Below, one piece after another: positions 51,948-61,196 of a stretch of DNA of 64,000 nt. This stretch comes from Niastella sp. (GTDB lineage: Bacteria > Bacteroidota > Bacteroidia > Chitinophagales > Chitinophagaceae). Positions within the stretch are counted from its first letter, which is position 1. Every line of letters starts with the position of its first letter. The notes under the pieces were generated by a model. It did no database searches and was not told the DNA's origin. It saw only the letters and a list, made by a program, of their open reading frames with translations. The stretch covers positions 1 through 64,000 of the forward strand of contig JAGIBF010000030.1 of assembly GCA_017744515.1 (NCBI GenBank), in the 5' to 3' direction. Position numbers and translations under genes: made by a program.

Positions 51948-53228
51948 CTACGTGGCCAGGGCCTCTCCTACAGGCTTGGCCTGTTTGCTGGCGCCCATTT
52001 TCTTTTGCACCTGCCTGTTTACAAAATACATAATCCCGGCAGCCACCACCATGGCCCCTACGGTCACATAACCTACTGTATCAAAATGAGATAGCGTCTT
52101 GTCGGGATTCTCCACAATGATGGAACCAGCCACCGCGGCGGCTATACCACCGGATACCTGTTGTACGGATGAGTTGACGCTCATAAAAGCGCCCCTGTCC
52201 TGTGGCTGCGGTATGGCGCTGGTGAGTGCTCCGGCCGGCACCATGCGCGACATGATACCGGTGAACATGATAATATTGATTAGGGTGAGCATCGCAAAGG
52301 TAGTATGGCCAAGCTGGGTATATACCACCACCATCAGCATGCTGAGGGCTGTTCCAGCCAAAAATACCATGTATTTATCCAGCTTATCGGCTACGCGGCC
52401 AATCAACGGCATCGTAATGAGTGAGCAAATCCCTGTAATAAAGTACAATTTGGGAAGCTCATCCTGGTGAATGCCCAGGTTGTTAATGGTAAAGGTGCTG
52501 GCAAAAGGCATCAACATAAAGCCCCCGGTAGCCAACAGCATGGTCCCTAAAAAGCCGATGATGTAGGGCTTGAAAGTAACTGTATGCAGCAGGTGATCCA
52601 GCGGATTCTTTTCCGTCTTCAGCTTCAGGTGCTCCGCAACCGGCTTCATATAGAACAATATGATGGCGCCAAGGATAATACCAAATAATACGATCAGCCA
52701 GAAGGCGTAATGCCAGCCCCAACTATTGGCCAGTTGAAGGCCGATAGGAATACCCAACACCTGACTACCGCCAAATGCCATGGTGATAAAGCCCATTACA
52801 CGTCCGCGCATCTGTATCGGGAACAGGTCGGTAACGATGGCCATGCTTGCCGAACCTACCACGCCGGCAAACAAACCGGTCACGATCCTCGCTATGAGCA
52901 GGGTCTGAAAACTGGTTGCCATTGCACACAAGGCAGTACCTATCAGAAAGCCTATATAAAAGATCAGCAGCAATTTCTTACGGTCGTACTTATCAGCAAA
53001 ACCCGCCGCCAGTACGCCAGAGATGCCGGCACTAAATGCATAGGCAGATACTACCCACCCAAACTCTTTGGGGGTAATGCTTAGTTCTTTGATCAGGATA
53101 ACGCCCAGCGGCGAAAGGACCATAAAGTCCAGGATGATGGTAAACTGCAGCAGGGCCAGGATGGCTACTACCAGTTTTTGATAGGGTGTAAAGGATGGTT
53201 TTTGATTGACTTGTTGTGTCTGATTCAT
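51948..53228 (-). CDS. MFS transporter, drug:H+ antiporter type, 426 aa
   Basis: Twelve predicted membrane segments. The DHA1-type motif A appears between segments 2 and 3 as GFADKYDRKKLL, and GLFAGVVGSASMAIVTDLFP and RGRVMGFI follow in segments 4-5. A long loop with basic residues separates the halves. It likely exports small molecules with proton exchange. It lies 74 bases downstream of a TetR gene on the same strand, so the pair is probably a regulated efflux module. Confidence 0.88.
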   Translation of the reverse strand: MNQTQQVNQKPSFTPYQKLVVAILALLQFTIILDFMVLSPLGVILIKELSITPKEFGWVVSAYAFSAGISGVLAAGFADKYDRKKLLLIFYIGFLIGTALCAMATSFQTLLIARIVTGLFAGVVGSASMAIVTDLFPIQMRGRVMGFITMAFGGSQVLGIPIGLQLANSWGWHYAFWLIVLFGIILGAIILFYMKPVAEHLKLKTEKNPLDHLLHTVTFKPYIIGFLGTMLLATGGFMLMPFASTFTINNLGIHQDELPKLYFITGICSLITMPLIGRVADKLDKYMVFLAGTALSMLMVVVYTQLGHTTFAMLTLINIIMFTGIMSRMVPAGALTSAIPQPQDRGAFMSVNSSVQQVSGGIAAAVAGSIIVENPDKTLSHFDTVGYVTVGAMVVAAGIMYFVNRQVQKKMGASKQAKPVGEALAT

Positions 53229-53302
53229 GGCTATAGTTTGATTGCTGTGTTGTGTTTACCGGACCACTCCGTTGCGGTAGACGGACGGGTCCGCGAAATA
53301 TT

Positions 53303-53890
53303 TTATGGCTTCAGGCCTTTTAGTACCATTTCAAGGGTCGTCAGCATAATTTCCTCTGTGATCTTGAAATTTCTGTCTTTATGGCTGCCCTGCGAATGGA
53401 ACTTGATCAATTGATAAAGCGGCGCAAATGCTACCGACCAGTACACTTCAAATGGTACCGGCTTTAATTCTCCATTGGCAATAGCTCTGTGTACAAAGGG
53501 ACCTAATACATCGCCAAACTTGTGCGAGACGGTTTCATGGACTTTTTCATACATGGGCGAATACCGCACCTGTTCCATAAACTGCATTTCGACCGGATAG
53601 CGCCTGAAGTACTCTAAACGGTTGCGCCATTGCAGTCTCATGCCTTCGGCAAATGAAAGCTCCGGATGGAAGTCTTGCAGGCTGATAGCCAGCATTTCGT
53701 CGACCACAGTAAGGCTGACGCTGATCAACAGGTCTTCCCGGTCCTTATAATAGATGTATAAAGTGGCGGGGGAAATATTGGCTGCCTTGGCCAGCTTTTG
53801 CATGCTGAAGCCATCAAGTCCTTCTTTTACAATCATTTCGATGGCTTTCCGGCGTACCAGCCCCTCCTTATCCGTATCTCTGGTTCTCAT
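53303..53890 (-). CDS. TetR/AcrR family repressor, 195 aa
   Basis: The N-terminal HTH is clear: KAIEMIVKEGLDGFSMQKLAKAANISPATLYIYYKDREDLL (about residues 15-55). The ligand domain is helical with no recognisable specificity. The ATG at 53890 is used, since the TATCTTTG promoter and operator lie just upstream; the 11-residue extension would include the operator. It likely represses itself and the MFS gene that follows. Confidence 0.9.
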   Translation of the reverse strand: MRTRDTDKEGLVRRKAIEMIVKEGLDGFSMQKLAKAANISPATLYIYYKDREDLLISVSLTVVDEMLAISLQDFHPELSFAEGMRLQWRNRLEYFRRYPVEMQFMEQVRYSPMYEKVHETVSHKFGDVLGPFVHRAIANGELKPVPFEVYWSVAFAPLYQLIKFHSQGSHKDRNFKITEEIMLTTLEMVLKGLKP

Positions 53891-53898
53891 TGATAGAA

Positions 53899-53922
53899 CA
53901 AAGATAAATGAATGAACATTCA
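53899..53922 (-). promoter_or_regulatory. Promoter and operator of the TetR gene
   Basis: On the minus strand, TATCTTTG (53899-53906) is a perfect -7 box. Next to it lies TGAATGAACATTCA (53909-53922), a perfect inverted repeat TGAATG/CATTCA with a 2-base centre, in the spacer where a bound TetR dimer would block polymerase. Confidence 0.7.
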
Positions 53923-53967
53923 CTTATGTTACGGAATTGTTAGCGACTGGTTAACGGTGTGTGACAC

Positions 53968-54690
53968 TCATTGGCCTAATTCGCCCTGGTACGCGAGGGC
54001 AAGCGTTCTTTCGTCGATGGAATCTTTGAAAACATTGGAGTAAACAGCCTTCCCACCACGTTGGAAAGCCAACCGGAAATCGGTTATCATATTGCCGCGA
54101 TATCTGCACATTTTAGCCAGGATTATTTCATCCGGTCGCAGGTTGATGGCCGGTAGCCCGGTACCACAGGCCAATACGATCCGTTTCCCCAATCGAAGCC
54201 ATTGGCCCTGGTGGTTTTTGGCTTCCAGCCACATTAATAAAAGGGATTGAGAGATTCCCATAAACAAAGTACTGTCGCCGGTATTACGAATAGAAAAAAT
54301 GTACGCATTGTAATTGATCGTGGAGTCTTCGTTTATTTTGTAACCTGTACCTGAGAGGTATAACGTCCGCAGATTACTATGTATCGCCGTATCTACTACT
54401 ATCTGCAAATTTTCTTCGGCATAACGGAAGCTTGCAGCGTTAATAACGGCTTCATCCCACTTTTTTTTGTTTCCAAACCAATATTGCTCGCCTATGGCAA
54501 TTGTGTCGGCGCGGGGACCCAGGTAGTGAATAGGGAAGTTATTATTGGGCTCATCGAAATGAAGCCAGGCGTTTGCGGGAATGGTAGTATCAACGATAAC
54601 AAAAGCATGGCTGGCCATGATTTTCACAGGTATATGCTGCTTACACGCAAAGCAACAGAGCAGGATTAATAAAAAGGGACTGAAACGCAT
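53968..54690 (-). CDS. Hypothetical lipoprotein, 240 aa
   Basis: The N-terminus has a signal with a lipobox-like LLCCFAC (Cys16). The rest is a beta-rich protein with no family that I recognise. WLHFDEPNNNFPIHYLGPRADTI and NAYIFSIRNTGDSTLFMG look like beta-sandwich segments. It stands alone between the TetR gene and the aldo/keto reductase gene, both on the same strand. Confidence 0.6.
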   Translation of the reverse strand: MRFSPFLLILLCCFACKQHIPVKIMASHAFVIVDTTIPANAWLHFDEPNNNFPIHYLGPRADTIAIGEQYWFGNKKKWDEAVINAASFRYAEENLQIVVDTAIHSNLRTLYLSGTGYKINEDSTINYNAYIFSIRNTGDSTLFMGISQSLLLMWLEAKNHQGQWLRLGKRIVLACGTGLPAINLRPDEIILAKMCRYRGNMITDFRLAFQRGGKAVYSNVFKDSIDERTLALAYQGELGQ

Positions 54691-54738
54691 GTCTCTTTTA
54701 CATGAGATTCAGCCCCGCTTAGTTTCCACAAACAATTA

Positions 54739-55722
54739 TTACAATGCGGCTATCTGCTTATTGATAAATGCAATATCGTCTTTGGAGAGTTTTACTTCGA
54801 TGGCCTTGGCATTTTGCACTGCCTGCTCCGCATTGCGCGCGCCTACAAGAGCCACGGTGATGGCTGGTTGCTCAATGGTCCAACGGATCACCAGCTGGGC
54901 CAGCGAGGCATTCTTCTCTGTCGCCAACGGACGTAAAGTATCCAGGAAGGCATTTACCTTCACAATGCTCTCTTCGGTATAAAAGCGATTACCCTCACGT
55001 GTATCGCCTTCACCAAACTTATAACCCGGTTTTATCTTGCCGGTGAGCAGGCCACGCTGCAAAGGACTGTAAGCAATGATCGACTTTTTATGTTCCAATG
55101 CGTAGGGCACCAGTTCTTTTTCAATATCGCGCAGCACCATGCTGTAAGGCACCTGGTCCGAAGCCAGCTTAATAGCCTGTTCGGCTTCTTTCATCTGTGC
55201 GGCAGAATAGTTACATACGCCCGCAGCCCTGATCTTTCCCTGCTGTTGCAGCAAGGCCAATGCTTCCATTGTTTCAGCGATGGGTGTAGTGCCATCTGCC
55301 CAATGGATCTGGAACAGGTCGATGTAATCTGTTTTTAGCCGGCGCAGGCAATCCTCACACTCTTTGATCACGCTGGCCTTGGAGGCCAGCTTGTAAATAT
55401 CCAGGTCATTACCGGCAGCATCTTTGCTTTTGAAGAAAAACTCTCCTTCTTTTACATCCCAGCGCAAACCGAATTTGGTAAGCACCTGTACTTTATCTCT
55501 TGGTATACCCTGAATGGCTTCTGCCACAATCTCTTCGCTTAATCCCTGTCCATAAGCCGGCGCCGTATCGATAGAGGTAACGCCTTCTGCATAAGAAGCC
55601 TGGATCGCTTTTACTGCATCCTTCCTGTCGGCCCCACCCCACATCCAGCCACCAATGGCCCAGGCGCCAAAAGTGATAGCTGATAATTTGAGGTCTGTTT
55701 CGCCCAATTGTCTGTATTCCAT
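54739..55722 (-). CDS. Aldo/keto reductase, 327 aa
   Basis: TIM-barrel NADPH oxidoreductase. The active-site residues are visible: Asp and Tyr in SIDTAPAYGQGLSEE, Lys in VLTKFGL, His in FQIHWAD; the cofactor loop follows near IAYSPLQRGLLTGKIKPG and VGARNAEQA. Starts with MEYRQLGETDLKLSAI at the ATG 55722; a TTG-type start at 55743 is less likely. Resembles AKR groups acting on sugars or aldehydes; the substrate is unknown. Confidence 0.9.
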   Translation of the reverse strand: MEYRQLGETDLKLSAITFGAWAIGGWMWGGADRKDAVKAIQASYAEGVTSIDTAPAYGQGLSEEIVAEAIQGIPRDKVQVLTKFGLRWDVKEGEFFFKSKDAAGNDLDIYKLASKASVIKECEDCLRRLKTDYIDLFQIHWADGTTPIAETMEALALLQQQGKIRAAGVCNYSAAQMKEAEQAIKLASDQVPYSMVLRDIEKELVPYALEHKKSIIAYSPLQRGLLTGKIKPGYKFGEGDTREGNRFYTEESIVKVNAFLDTLRPLATEKNASLAQLVIRWTIEQPAITVALVGARNAEQAVQNAKAIEVKLSKDDIAFINKQIAAL

Positions 55723-55803
55723 AGTACGTGTTTTGAGCAGCAAATGTAAATAAGAGATGAATTACAGACAGGATAATTAATGAATGAGCAAGGCGAATTG
55801 TTG

Positions 55804-58185
55804 TCAATTGTCACCACCGGCATCCTGCCGTACAACAGGTGCTTTGACTTCTTTCCTGCCAAATTTCAAGGTAGCAGACAATGCAAAGTAGCGGCTTTGG
55901 TAACGTGTATCTGTGTATTGGGTAAAGTTCGGCATGTTGGTGGTTTGCCGCAAAGCAATGTTCGGTGACGCCAGGAAATTATCGGCGCGCAGGCTCATGG
56001 AAAACTTATCGCCCTTAAATTTCTTATTCAATACCAGTCCATAAAACTGCCACACTTCCCGCTTTCCCTGCAAAGTGATATCGCGAGAGCCGCCGGCACC
56101 CAAAGCTTCCACACTGTAGCCCTTGTTCAATAGGTAACTGCAGCTAAAGTTTCCACTGAACTGGTATCCTGTACGTGACAACTGCAATGCTTTGCTTTCC
56201 AACTCCAGCCGCCGCAAGTTGGTAGTAACTGTTAGCGACAGTTTTGTCCATTTGCCTGTGATACTGAAAGCACTTCCCCACACATCATTTTTCCCAAGGT
56301 TACGCCAGGTATTCAGAAATACTTTTCCATCCAGCGGCAGGCGCACCTGCTCGATTGCCTGGCGGGTAGCATTGTAGTAAAGGGAAGCCATCACCGTTAT
56401 TTTTTTGCCTGCGTAGGTGTATCCCATTTCATAGCGGTTTGTTATTTCTGGTTGCAGATAAGGGTTGCCTGCCTGTATGTTGAGGGAGTCGCTGTAATTG
56501 GCCGCAGGATTGATAGCTCCGAGGAAAGGCCGTGTGATGCGTTTGCCATAACTCCATTTCAGGGTATGCTGACGATTGAATGTTTTGGATACAAGCACAT
56601 TGGGTATAAGATTTTTAAAGTCGGGTACTGTTAAAGCCGTATCCTTGAAGTCGGCCTGTAGTAGTGTTTGTTCATAACGCGCTCCTACCCTCACCTGCCA
56701 GGTCTTGAGACGAATGACCATATTGCTGTATACAGCATGAATATCACGGCGATAATCAAATGCATTTGACCTATTGTTATCTTTTTCAAAAACATCAGTA
56801 GTGAAATCGTATACACTAAAGTTATTGAAGCTACCGTATCTCCTGAAAGCTGATCTGGCGCCTGCATCCCAGCTTATCCGGTCATTTACCTGCTGCTGGT
56901 AATCGGCCTGCAATAAAAACTCTTTATTGTTGATCGCGCCCCGGAATAATTCTCTGTAGTCTATGACCTCACTACGCAGCTGATCCAGGTCGTATTCATC
57001 ACTGCCTGTTTGAAAGAACTGTGTTACCAACAAATTGTATTGCCGCTTGCGGTCACGCGACTTACCGCTGTAAGCAAGATTGAACGTATGCAGGTCATTA
57101 CCCGAGGACGGTTTGGTGTTGCGCGTAAAACTATTGAGCAGAGAATTATTTACGAAGTAAAAATTGCCGGCTTGCCTGGAAGTATAATCCCGGTTGAAAC
57201 GAAAGCGGTAGCCGCCACTGATGTTTTGCAGGTCGTTGAATACATAGATCATATTGCCGCCAATATAAAATATGCGTCCATGATTATCCCACCGGCTTTC
57301 CTGTTGCAATAGCTGTTTTTCATTTCCGCTCCTATCCTCCCGCCACAGAGCGCCGCTATTTTGATTATCGTAAATCTGAATGCCGCTATTAACAGTTCCA
57401 ATCCAATTTCCTCTCCTGATATTGAGATCGGGATTGATGTTTTGCCTGCGATTGGCAAGCTGTACACGCAAGATGCCATTGGTTGCATTAAAGCGGCTGC
57501 GGCGCGTAATAATATTGATAACGCCATCTGTACCTTCCGCCTCGTACCGCGCAGAAGGATACAGGACCACTTCGATACGCTCAATATCCGCGGCCGGCAC
57601 TTGCTGCAAAGCATCGGCTACAGAAGCTGCATAAACATCGGAAGGTTTATCATCGATAAATACACGGATATTGCTGCTGCCCCTCAACAAGGGCCCGCCC
57701 TGCTGGTTCACAGACACCATCGGTATTCTGCGCAACAGATCACCTGCTGTTGAGCCCGCGGGTATAATATCATTGGCAGCATTATAGGAAAAACCATCAA
57801 CGGAAGGAGACACCAGCGGTTTGGCGCCTGTAATTGTTACAGCGGTTAACATACCTGTATCACGGGTCAGCCAATATACTGCAACACTATTGCCAGGAAC
57901 GTCAGCAAGCACAGGTTGTGTCAATACGAACTTTCTGTACCCGACTGCATTGATGATCAGGAAATACCTGTCTGCCGGCATCTGCTCCAGGCGGAAAACT
58001 CCCAGGCTATCAGCTGTAACACTTTTAAAAGCAACCTGCCCCGGCGTAAAGGCCGACACGGAAGCAAAGGCAACTGGCTGCCGGGTGGCGGAATCCAATA
58101 CCCTGCCCGAAAAACGGTAGCTACCCTGGGCGTTTACATGCCCAAACGCCAGCAGCCATACAACGATGATGAACAATGCTTTCAT
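55804..58185 (-). CDS. TonB-receptor-like outer-membrane barrel protein, 793 aa
   Basis: Signal peptide (cleavage after VNAQ), a carboxypeptidase-regulatory-like beta domain (YRFSGRVLDSATRQPVAFASVSAF, about 23-105), a plug domain (DLLRRIPMVSVNQQGGPLLRGSSNIRVFIDDKPSDV, IERIEVVLYPSARYEAEGTDGVINIIT) and a long barrel of aromatic beta strands. This matches the Bacteroidota outer membrane beta-barrel family related to TonB-dependent receptors; no SusD partner is adjacent. Likely takes up a compound or peptide. It begins 110 bases after the stop of the giant membrane protein gene and may be read together with that operon. Confidence 0.82.
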   Translation of the reverse strand: MKALFIIVVWLLAFGHVNAQGSYRFSGRVLDSATRQPVAFASVSAFTPGQVAFKSVTADSLGVFRLEQMPADRYFLIINAVGYRKFVLTQPVLADVPGNSVAVYWLTRDTGMLTAVTITGAKPLVSPSVDGFSYNAANDIIPAGSTAGDLLRRIPMVSVNQQGGPLLRGSSNIRVFIDDKPSDVYAASVADALQQVPAADIERIEVVLYPSARYEAEGTDGVINIITRRSRFNATNGILRVQLANRRQNINPDLNIRRGNWIGTVNSGIQIYDNQNSGALWREDRSGNEKQLLQQESRWDNHGRIFYIGGNMIYVFNDLQNISGGYRFRFNRDYTSRQAGNFYFVNNSLLNSFTRNTKPSSGNDLHTFNLAYSGKSRDRKRQYNLLVTQFFQTGSDEYDLDQLRSEVIDYRELFRGAINNKEFLLQADYQQQVNDRISWDAGARSAFRRYGSFNNFSVYDFTTDVFEKDNNRSNAFDYRRDIHAVYSNMVIRLKTWQVRVGARYEQTLLQADFKDTALTVPDFKNLIPNVLVSKTFNRQHTLKWSYGKRITRPFLGAINPAANYSDSLNIQAGNPYLQPEITNRYEMGYTYAGKKITVMASLYYNATRQAIEQVRLPLDGKVFLNTWRNLGKNDVWGSAFSITGKWTKLSLTVTTNLRRLELESKALQLSRTGYQFSGNFSCSYLLNKGYSVEALGAGGSRDITLQGKREVWQFYGLVLNKKFKGDKFSMSLRADNFLASPNIALRQTTNMPNFTQYTDTRYQSRYFALSATLKFGRKEVKAPVVRQDAGGDN

Positions 58186-58295
58186 GCTACTGCAAATGAA
58201 AGCTGCATCGGGTTTCCTTGCAGATTTCTTTGACAACCTGCACCTGATCCATGACCAACTGCAAGGCGCCCGGACTAATTATCCCGGCCCGTTTC

Positions 58296-61163
58296 TCAAG
58301 GCTTACAGTCTTCGCCCTGCAATACGAGGTTGTAATTGCGGTAAAAACTCTTTTCCTGGCAATACACTTCCCGCTCCCCTATTATCAGGTAAAAAGTGGG
58401 ATCGTCTTCTGATTTGTCCGACATCGTAATGTTGTCAAACACTACCCGTACAGTATCCTGACCTTTTATGCCATCATCAAGCATGCGCTTATACTTGTTA
58501 TTGTCATAATTGACAAGTGTTACGGGCAACTTACCATTGTTGCTGCTTACCAGGTCCTTTAAGCAATCATTTACAGGAATAGATACTGTAATACTATTGT
58601 TTTGGTAAGCCGACTTGATAAACCCAATGGTTTTATTGATCTGCCAGCCGTATAGGCTGTCTTTGAGCGGGAACAAACTTAACAGCAAAAGTAAGCAGGC
58701 TACTCCTGTACGCCGGAGCCATCTCCTTATTACAGGATTATGTATCACATGGAGCGACAGCAATTCATTGAGGAGTTTATTGGGGGCAATGGGTTTGTTT
58801 TGGTTATTGATCGACCGCAACGGCGTTTCCCATTGTTTGTTCTCATTTTTCAGGTATATCACAGTAACCTGGTCCAATATCTTTTTTTTGTCCCACAGGG
58901 ACATAAACATTCTTGCCTCATTTTCATACTGCTTGTACTTGTGGAGGTTATTGGCATACAGTACAAAGCTCTGCGTATATACCTGCACCATTTTTTCTTC
59001 GAAAGCGAAGCGCTTGTTATCGATCAACGGATCGGTTTCATTCAACAGGTGCAAGATAGCTTCACGGGCCTTGATCTCATCATCTAACGAAAGCTCCTTT
59101 AACAACATCAATCGTATATCAGCAGGAATACCTTCTTCTCTCAGCCAGTTGATCCTGCCTATTTTCAACAGGGTGCTATAATTAAGCTTATGGGCAGCTT
59201 TCCGGCTGCTTAGCAAAGCATGTCCCACAGCCAGCATTACTTGCCACTTCACGGATGGATATACCGCTAAGGCACAAACCCATTGCAACAGGTCATCGTC
59301 ATTAAGATATTCCTGTAACTCTTTTATAGTAGTGAGATCAAGGTATTTACTTTCGTACACGTCCTGCGACCGGAAGTATGATGCTCCACTACCTTCCTCA
59401 TTATTACTAAACAGCTGTATTAACCGGCGCAGGTTTACTGAATCAGCCGCCACTAATTCAAAGTCTTTTTTCAGGACTGATTCATTGCCCAGCCAGTCCA
59501 TAGAAGGCACCGGTGTGATCAGTACTCTATCGGGCCAGGCTGCCAGTTCTGCAGACAAATTATCTTTCAGATCGCCTTTTCTGTAATCGATAAAATTATA
59601 GCCATCACCCATGATGATAAGACGGGCATTGCTATGCCGCTCCCTGAGGTCATACAACTTAGCTACACGCCTGCCATCTTCTGTATAAAAAGCATTGGGA
59701 CCGTAGTAGAAATAATAATTGATCCTGACCGTATCTGACTGCAGTGTCTTGACGAAGTGGCGGAATAAGTTAAACAGGAATACATTCCCCGCGTCGATCA
59801 ACACCAGGTATTCCGGCTTTCTTTGAATGCTGTTATAAACGGGCGATAATAAACCATGCAACCGAACAGTGTTCAGGACAGTTTTCTTTACATCAAGATT
59901 GTACGCCCCGGTATCGATTGGCCTGATCAGTGTTTCAGCAAGCGCTGTTTGAACTGGCAGCTTCTGAATAAAATGGTCTTTAGGCGTGAATGGCACTTGC
60001 ATGGGAAGTTCCTCTCCCTTTGTCGTATCAGAATCTATCTCCGGCAGAAATTTTGATTTCTTCTGCGCAAACAGGGAGGTGGATATAGCCAATAAGCCAA
60101 TGCCGATCAGCATAAGCCAGCCGATGGCGGTAGGATGAACATCGTTCTCTTTTTCTACCAGCGGACCAGCAGTCAATACCTGTGACGCAGCAACCTTTGC
60201 TTCCACACTCATGATAAGCCTTGCACAAAGCCATTTACGGTCCTTGTAATACAAGGCAACGGCATAGCTACCATACTTGCTGGCCACGAACGAAGAATCG
60301 TTAACATATTTTATTGTAGCCGAATCCCTATCGTTAATTACTTCCCAGAAAAAATCCTTTGGTGAATATCCATCTAACAGGTGCCTGGCACTGAGCCTGA
60401 CTGTATCACCCAGTGCATAACGTTCCTTGTTCATCGCCACCTGAACAGGAGGAGGCAAAATAGCCAGGACTGTTGAATCACTGGCCAATATCCTGGGCTT
60501 TCCGTTCACCTCCGTCACTACATCCATTTTAACTTTATAGCTACCTGGCTCCTGCCAGGTAGTTGTAATGGCACTTCCCGACATTCGCCCACTGCGCGCT
60601 TCTACAGACCAGAAAAACCATGCCTTCACGTCTGTTAATTTCTTTTTGCGCAATACACTGGTGTCTATCTGCAAATGCACAGGCTTATCAACATATAATT
60701 TGTTCAGCCCCGCCCGTGAGATCAGCGGCTTCATCGTAGTATCAATAGAGCTGTAATGATTGACTATCGAATTCCTGTTTGTCCTGCCAATTAACCAATA
60801 AGAAATGGCGCTTGCTATGATGGACAATAATAACAACACAAAAAATATCCTATAGGAAAGCGCATAGGACTTTACTACTGCGTTTATTGTTCCGTAAACA
60901 GATTTCCGGATGAGCTTTTCCCTTTCTGCTATAGGTGTTTCACTGCTGGAATAAACGTGATCGTATATTGCGTAAAACTTTTCCTGCTCTTCTCTATTGC
61001 AGCAGACAATTGGCGCCAGGTAATACTTAAGCGTATCCCGGTCTACCTTAAATTGATTGAATACCGCCGTGAACTCAATGTAATCATTGACGCTCAGCAC
61101 AAAGCCTTCCATCTTTAAGGCCACCAGCAGGTCTTCGAAAACAATACCAGGGGTTCGATTCAT
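58296..61163 (-). CDS. Three-TM protein with a vWA-like domain, MoxR-associated, 955 aa
   Basis: The order seen is: an N-terminal helical part (1-75; FEDLLVALKMEGFVLSVNDY then EEQEKFYAIYD) resembling the start of CoxE-type vWA proteins; TM1 (about 105-125); an extracytoplasmic region (135-340) with two beta-sandwich parts, the first PKD-like (AWFFWSVEARSG then WQEPGSYKVKMDVV); TM2 (about 345-366); a cytosolic vWA-like domain (about 448-585) with strands EYLVLIDAGN, RLIIMGDG and RVLITPVPSMDW; a helical region (600-790); TM3 (about 819-833); and a C-terminal domain (840-955) with Cys867, Cys935 and Cys953, on the outside if TM1 and TM2 orient as expected. The MIDAS is degenerate (DAGNV instead of DxSxS). 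It follows the MoxR gene by 33 bases. Function unknown. Confidence 0.65.
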   Translation of the reverse strand: MNRTPGIVFEDLLVALKMEGFVLSVNDYIEFTAVFNQFKVDRDTLKYYLAPIVCCNREEQEKFYAIYDHVYSSSETPIAEREKLIRKSVYGTINAVVKSYALSYRIFFVLLLLSIIASAISYWLIGRTNRNSIVNHYSSIDTTMKPLISRAGLNKLYVDKPVHLQIDTSVLRKKKLTDVKAWFFWSVEARSGRMSGSAITTTWQEPGSYKVKMDVVTEVNGKPRILASDSTVLAILPPPVQVAMNKERYALGDTVRLSARHLLDGYSPKDFFWEVINDRDSATIKYVNDSSFVASKYGSYAVALYYKDRKWLCARLIMSVEAKVAASQVLTAGPLVEKENDVHPTAIGWLMLIGIGLLAISTSLFAQKKSKFLPEIDSDTTKGEELPMQVPFTPKDHFIQKLPVQTALAETLIRPIDTGAYNLDVKKTVLNTVRLHGLLSPVYNSIQRKPEYLVLIDAGNVFLFNLFRHFVKTLQSDTVRINYYFYYGPNAFYTEDGRRVAKLYDLRERHSNARLIIMGDGYNFIDYRKGDLKDNLSAELAAWPDRVLITPVPSMDWLGNESVLKKDFELVAADSVNLRRLIQLFSNNEEGSGASYFRSQDVYESKYLDLTTIKELQEYLNDDDLLQWVCALAVYPSVKWQVMLAVGHALLSSRKAAHKLNYSTLLKIGRINWLREEGIPADIRLMLLKELSLDDEIKAREAILHLLNETDPLIDNKRFAFEEKMVQVYTQSFVLYANNLHKYKQYENEARMFMSLWDKKKILDQVTVIYLKNENKQWETPLRSINNQNKPIAPNKLLNELLSLHVIHNPVIRRWLRRTGVACLLLLLSLFPLKDSLYGWQINKTIGFIKSAYQNNSITVSIPVNDCLKDLVSSNNGKLPVTLVNYDNNKYKRMLDDGIKGQDTVRVVFDNITMSDKSEDDPTFYLIIGEREVYCQEKSFYRNYNLVLQGEDCKP

Positions 61164-61196
61164 TCGTAACGCATAATTAAAGCTGCTATCGAAATG

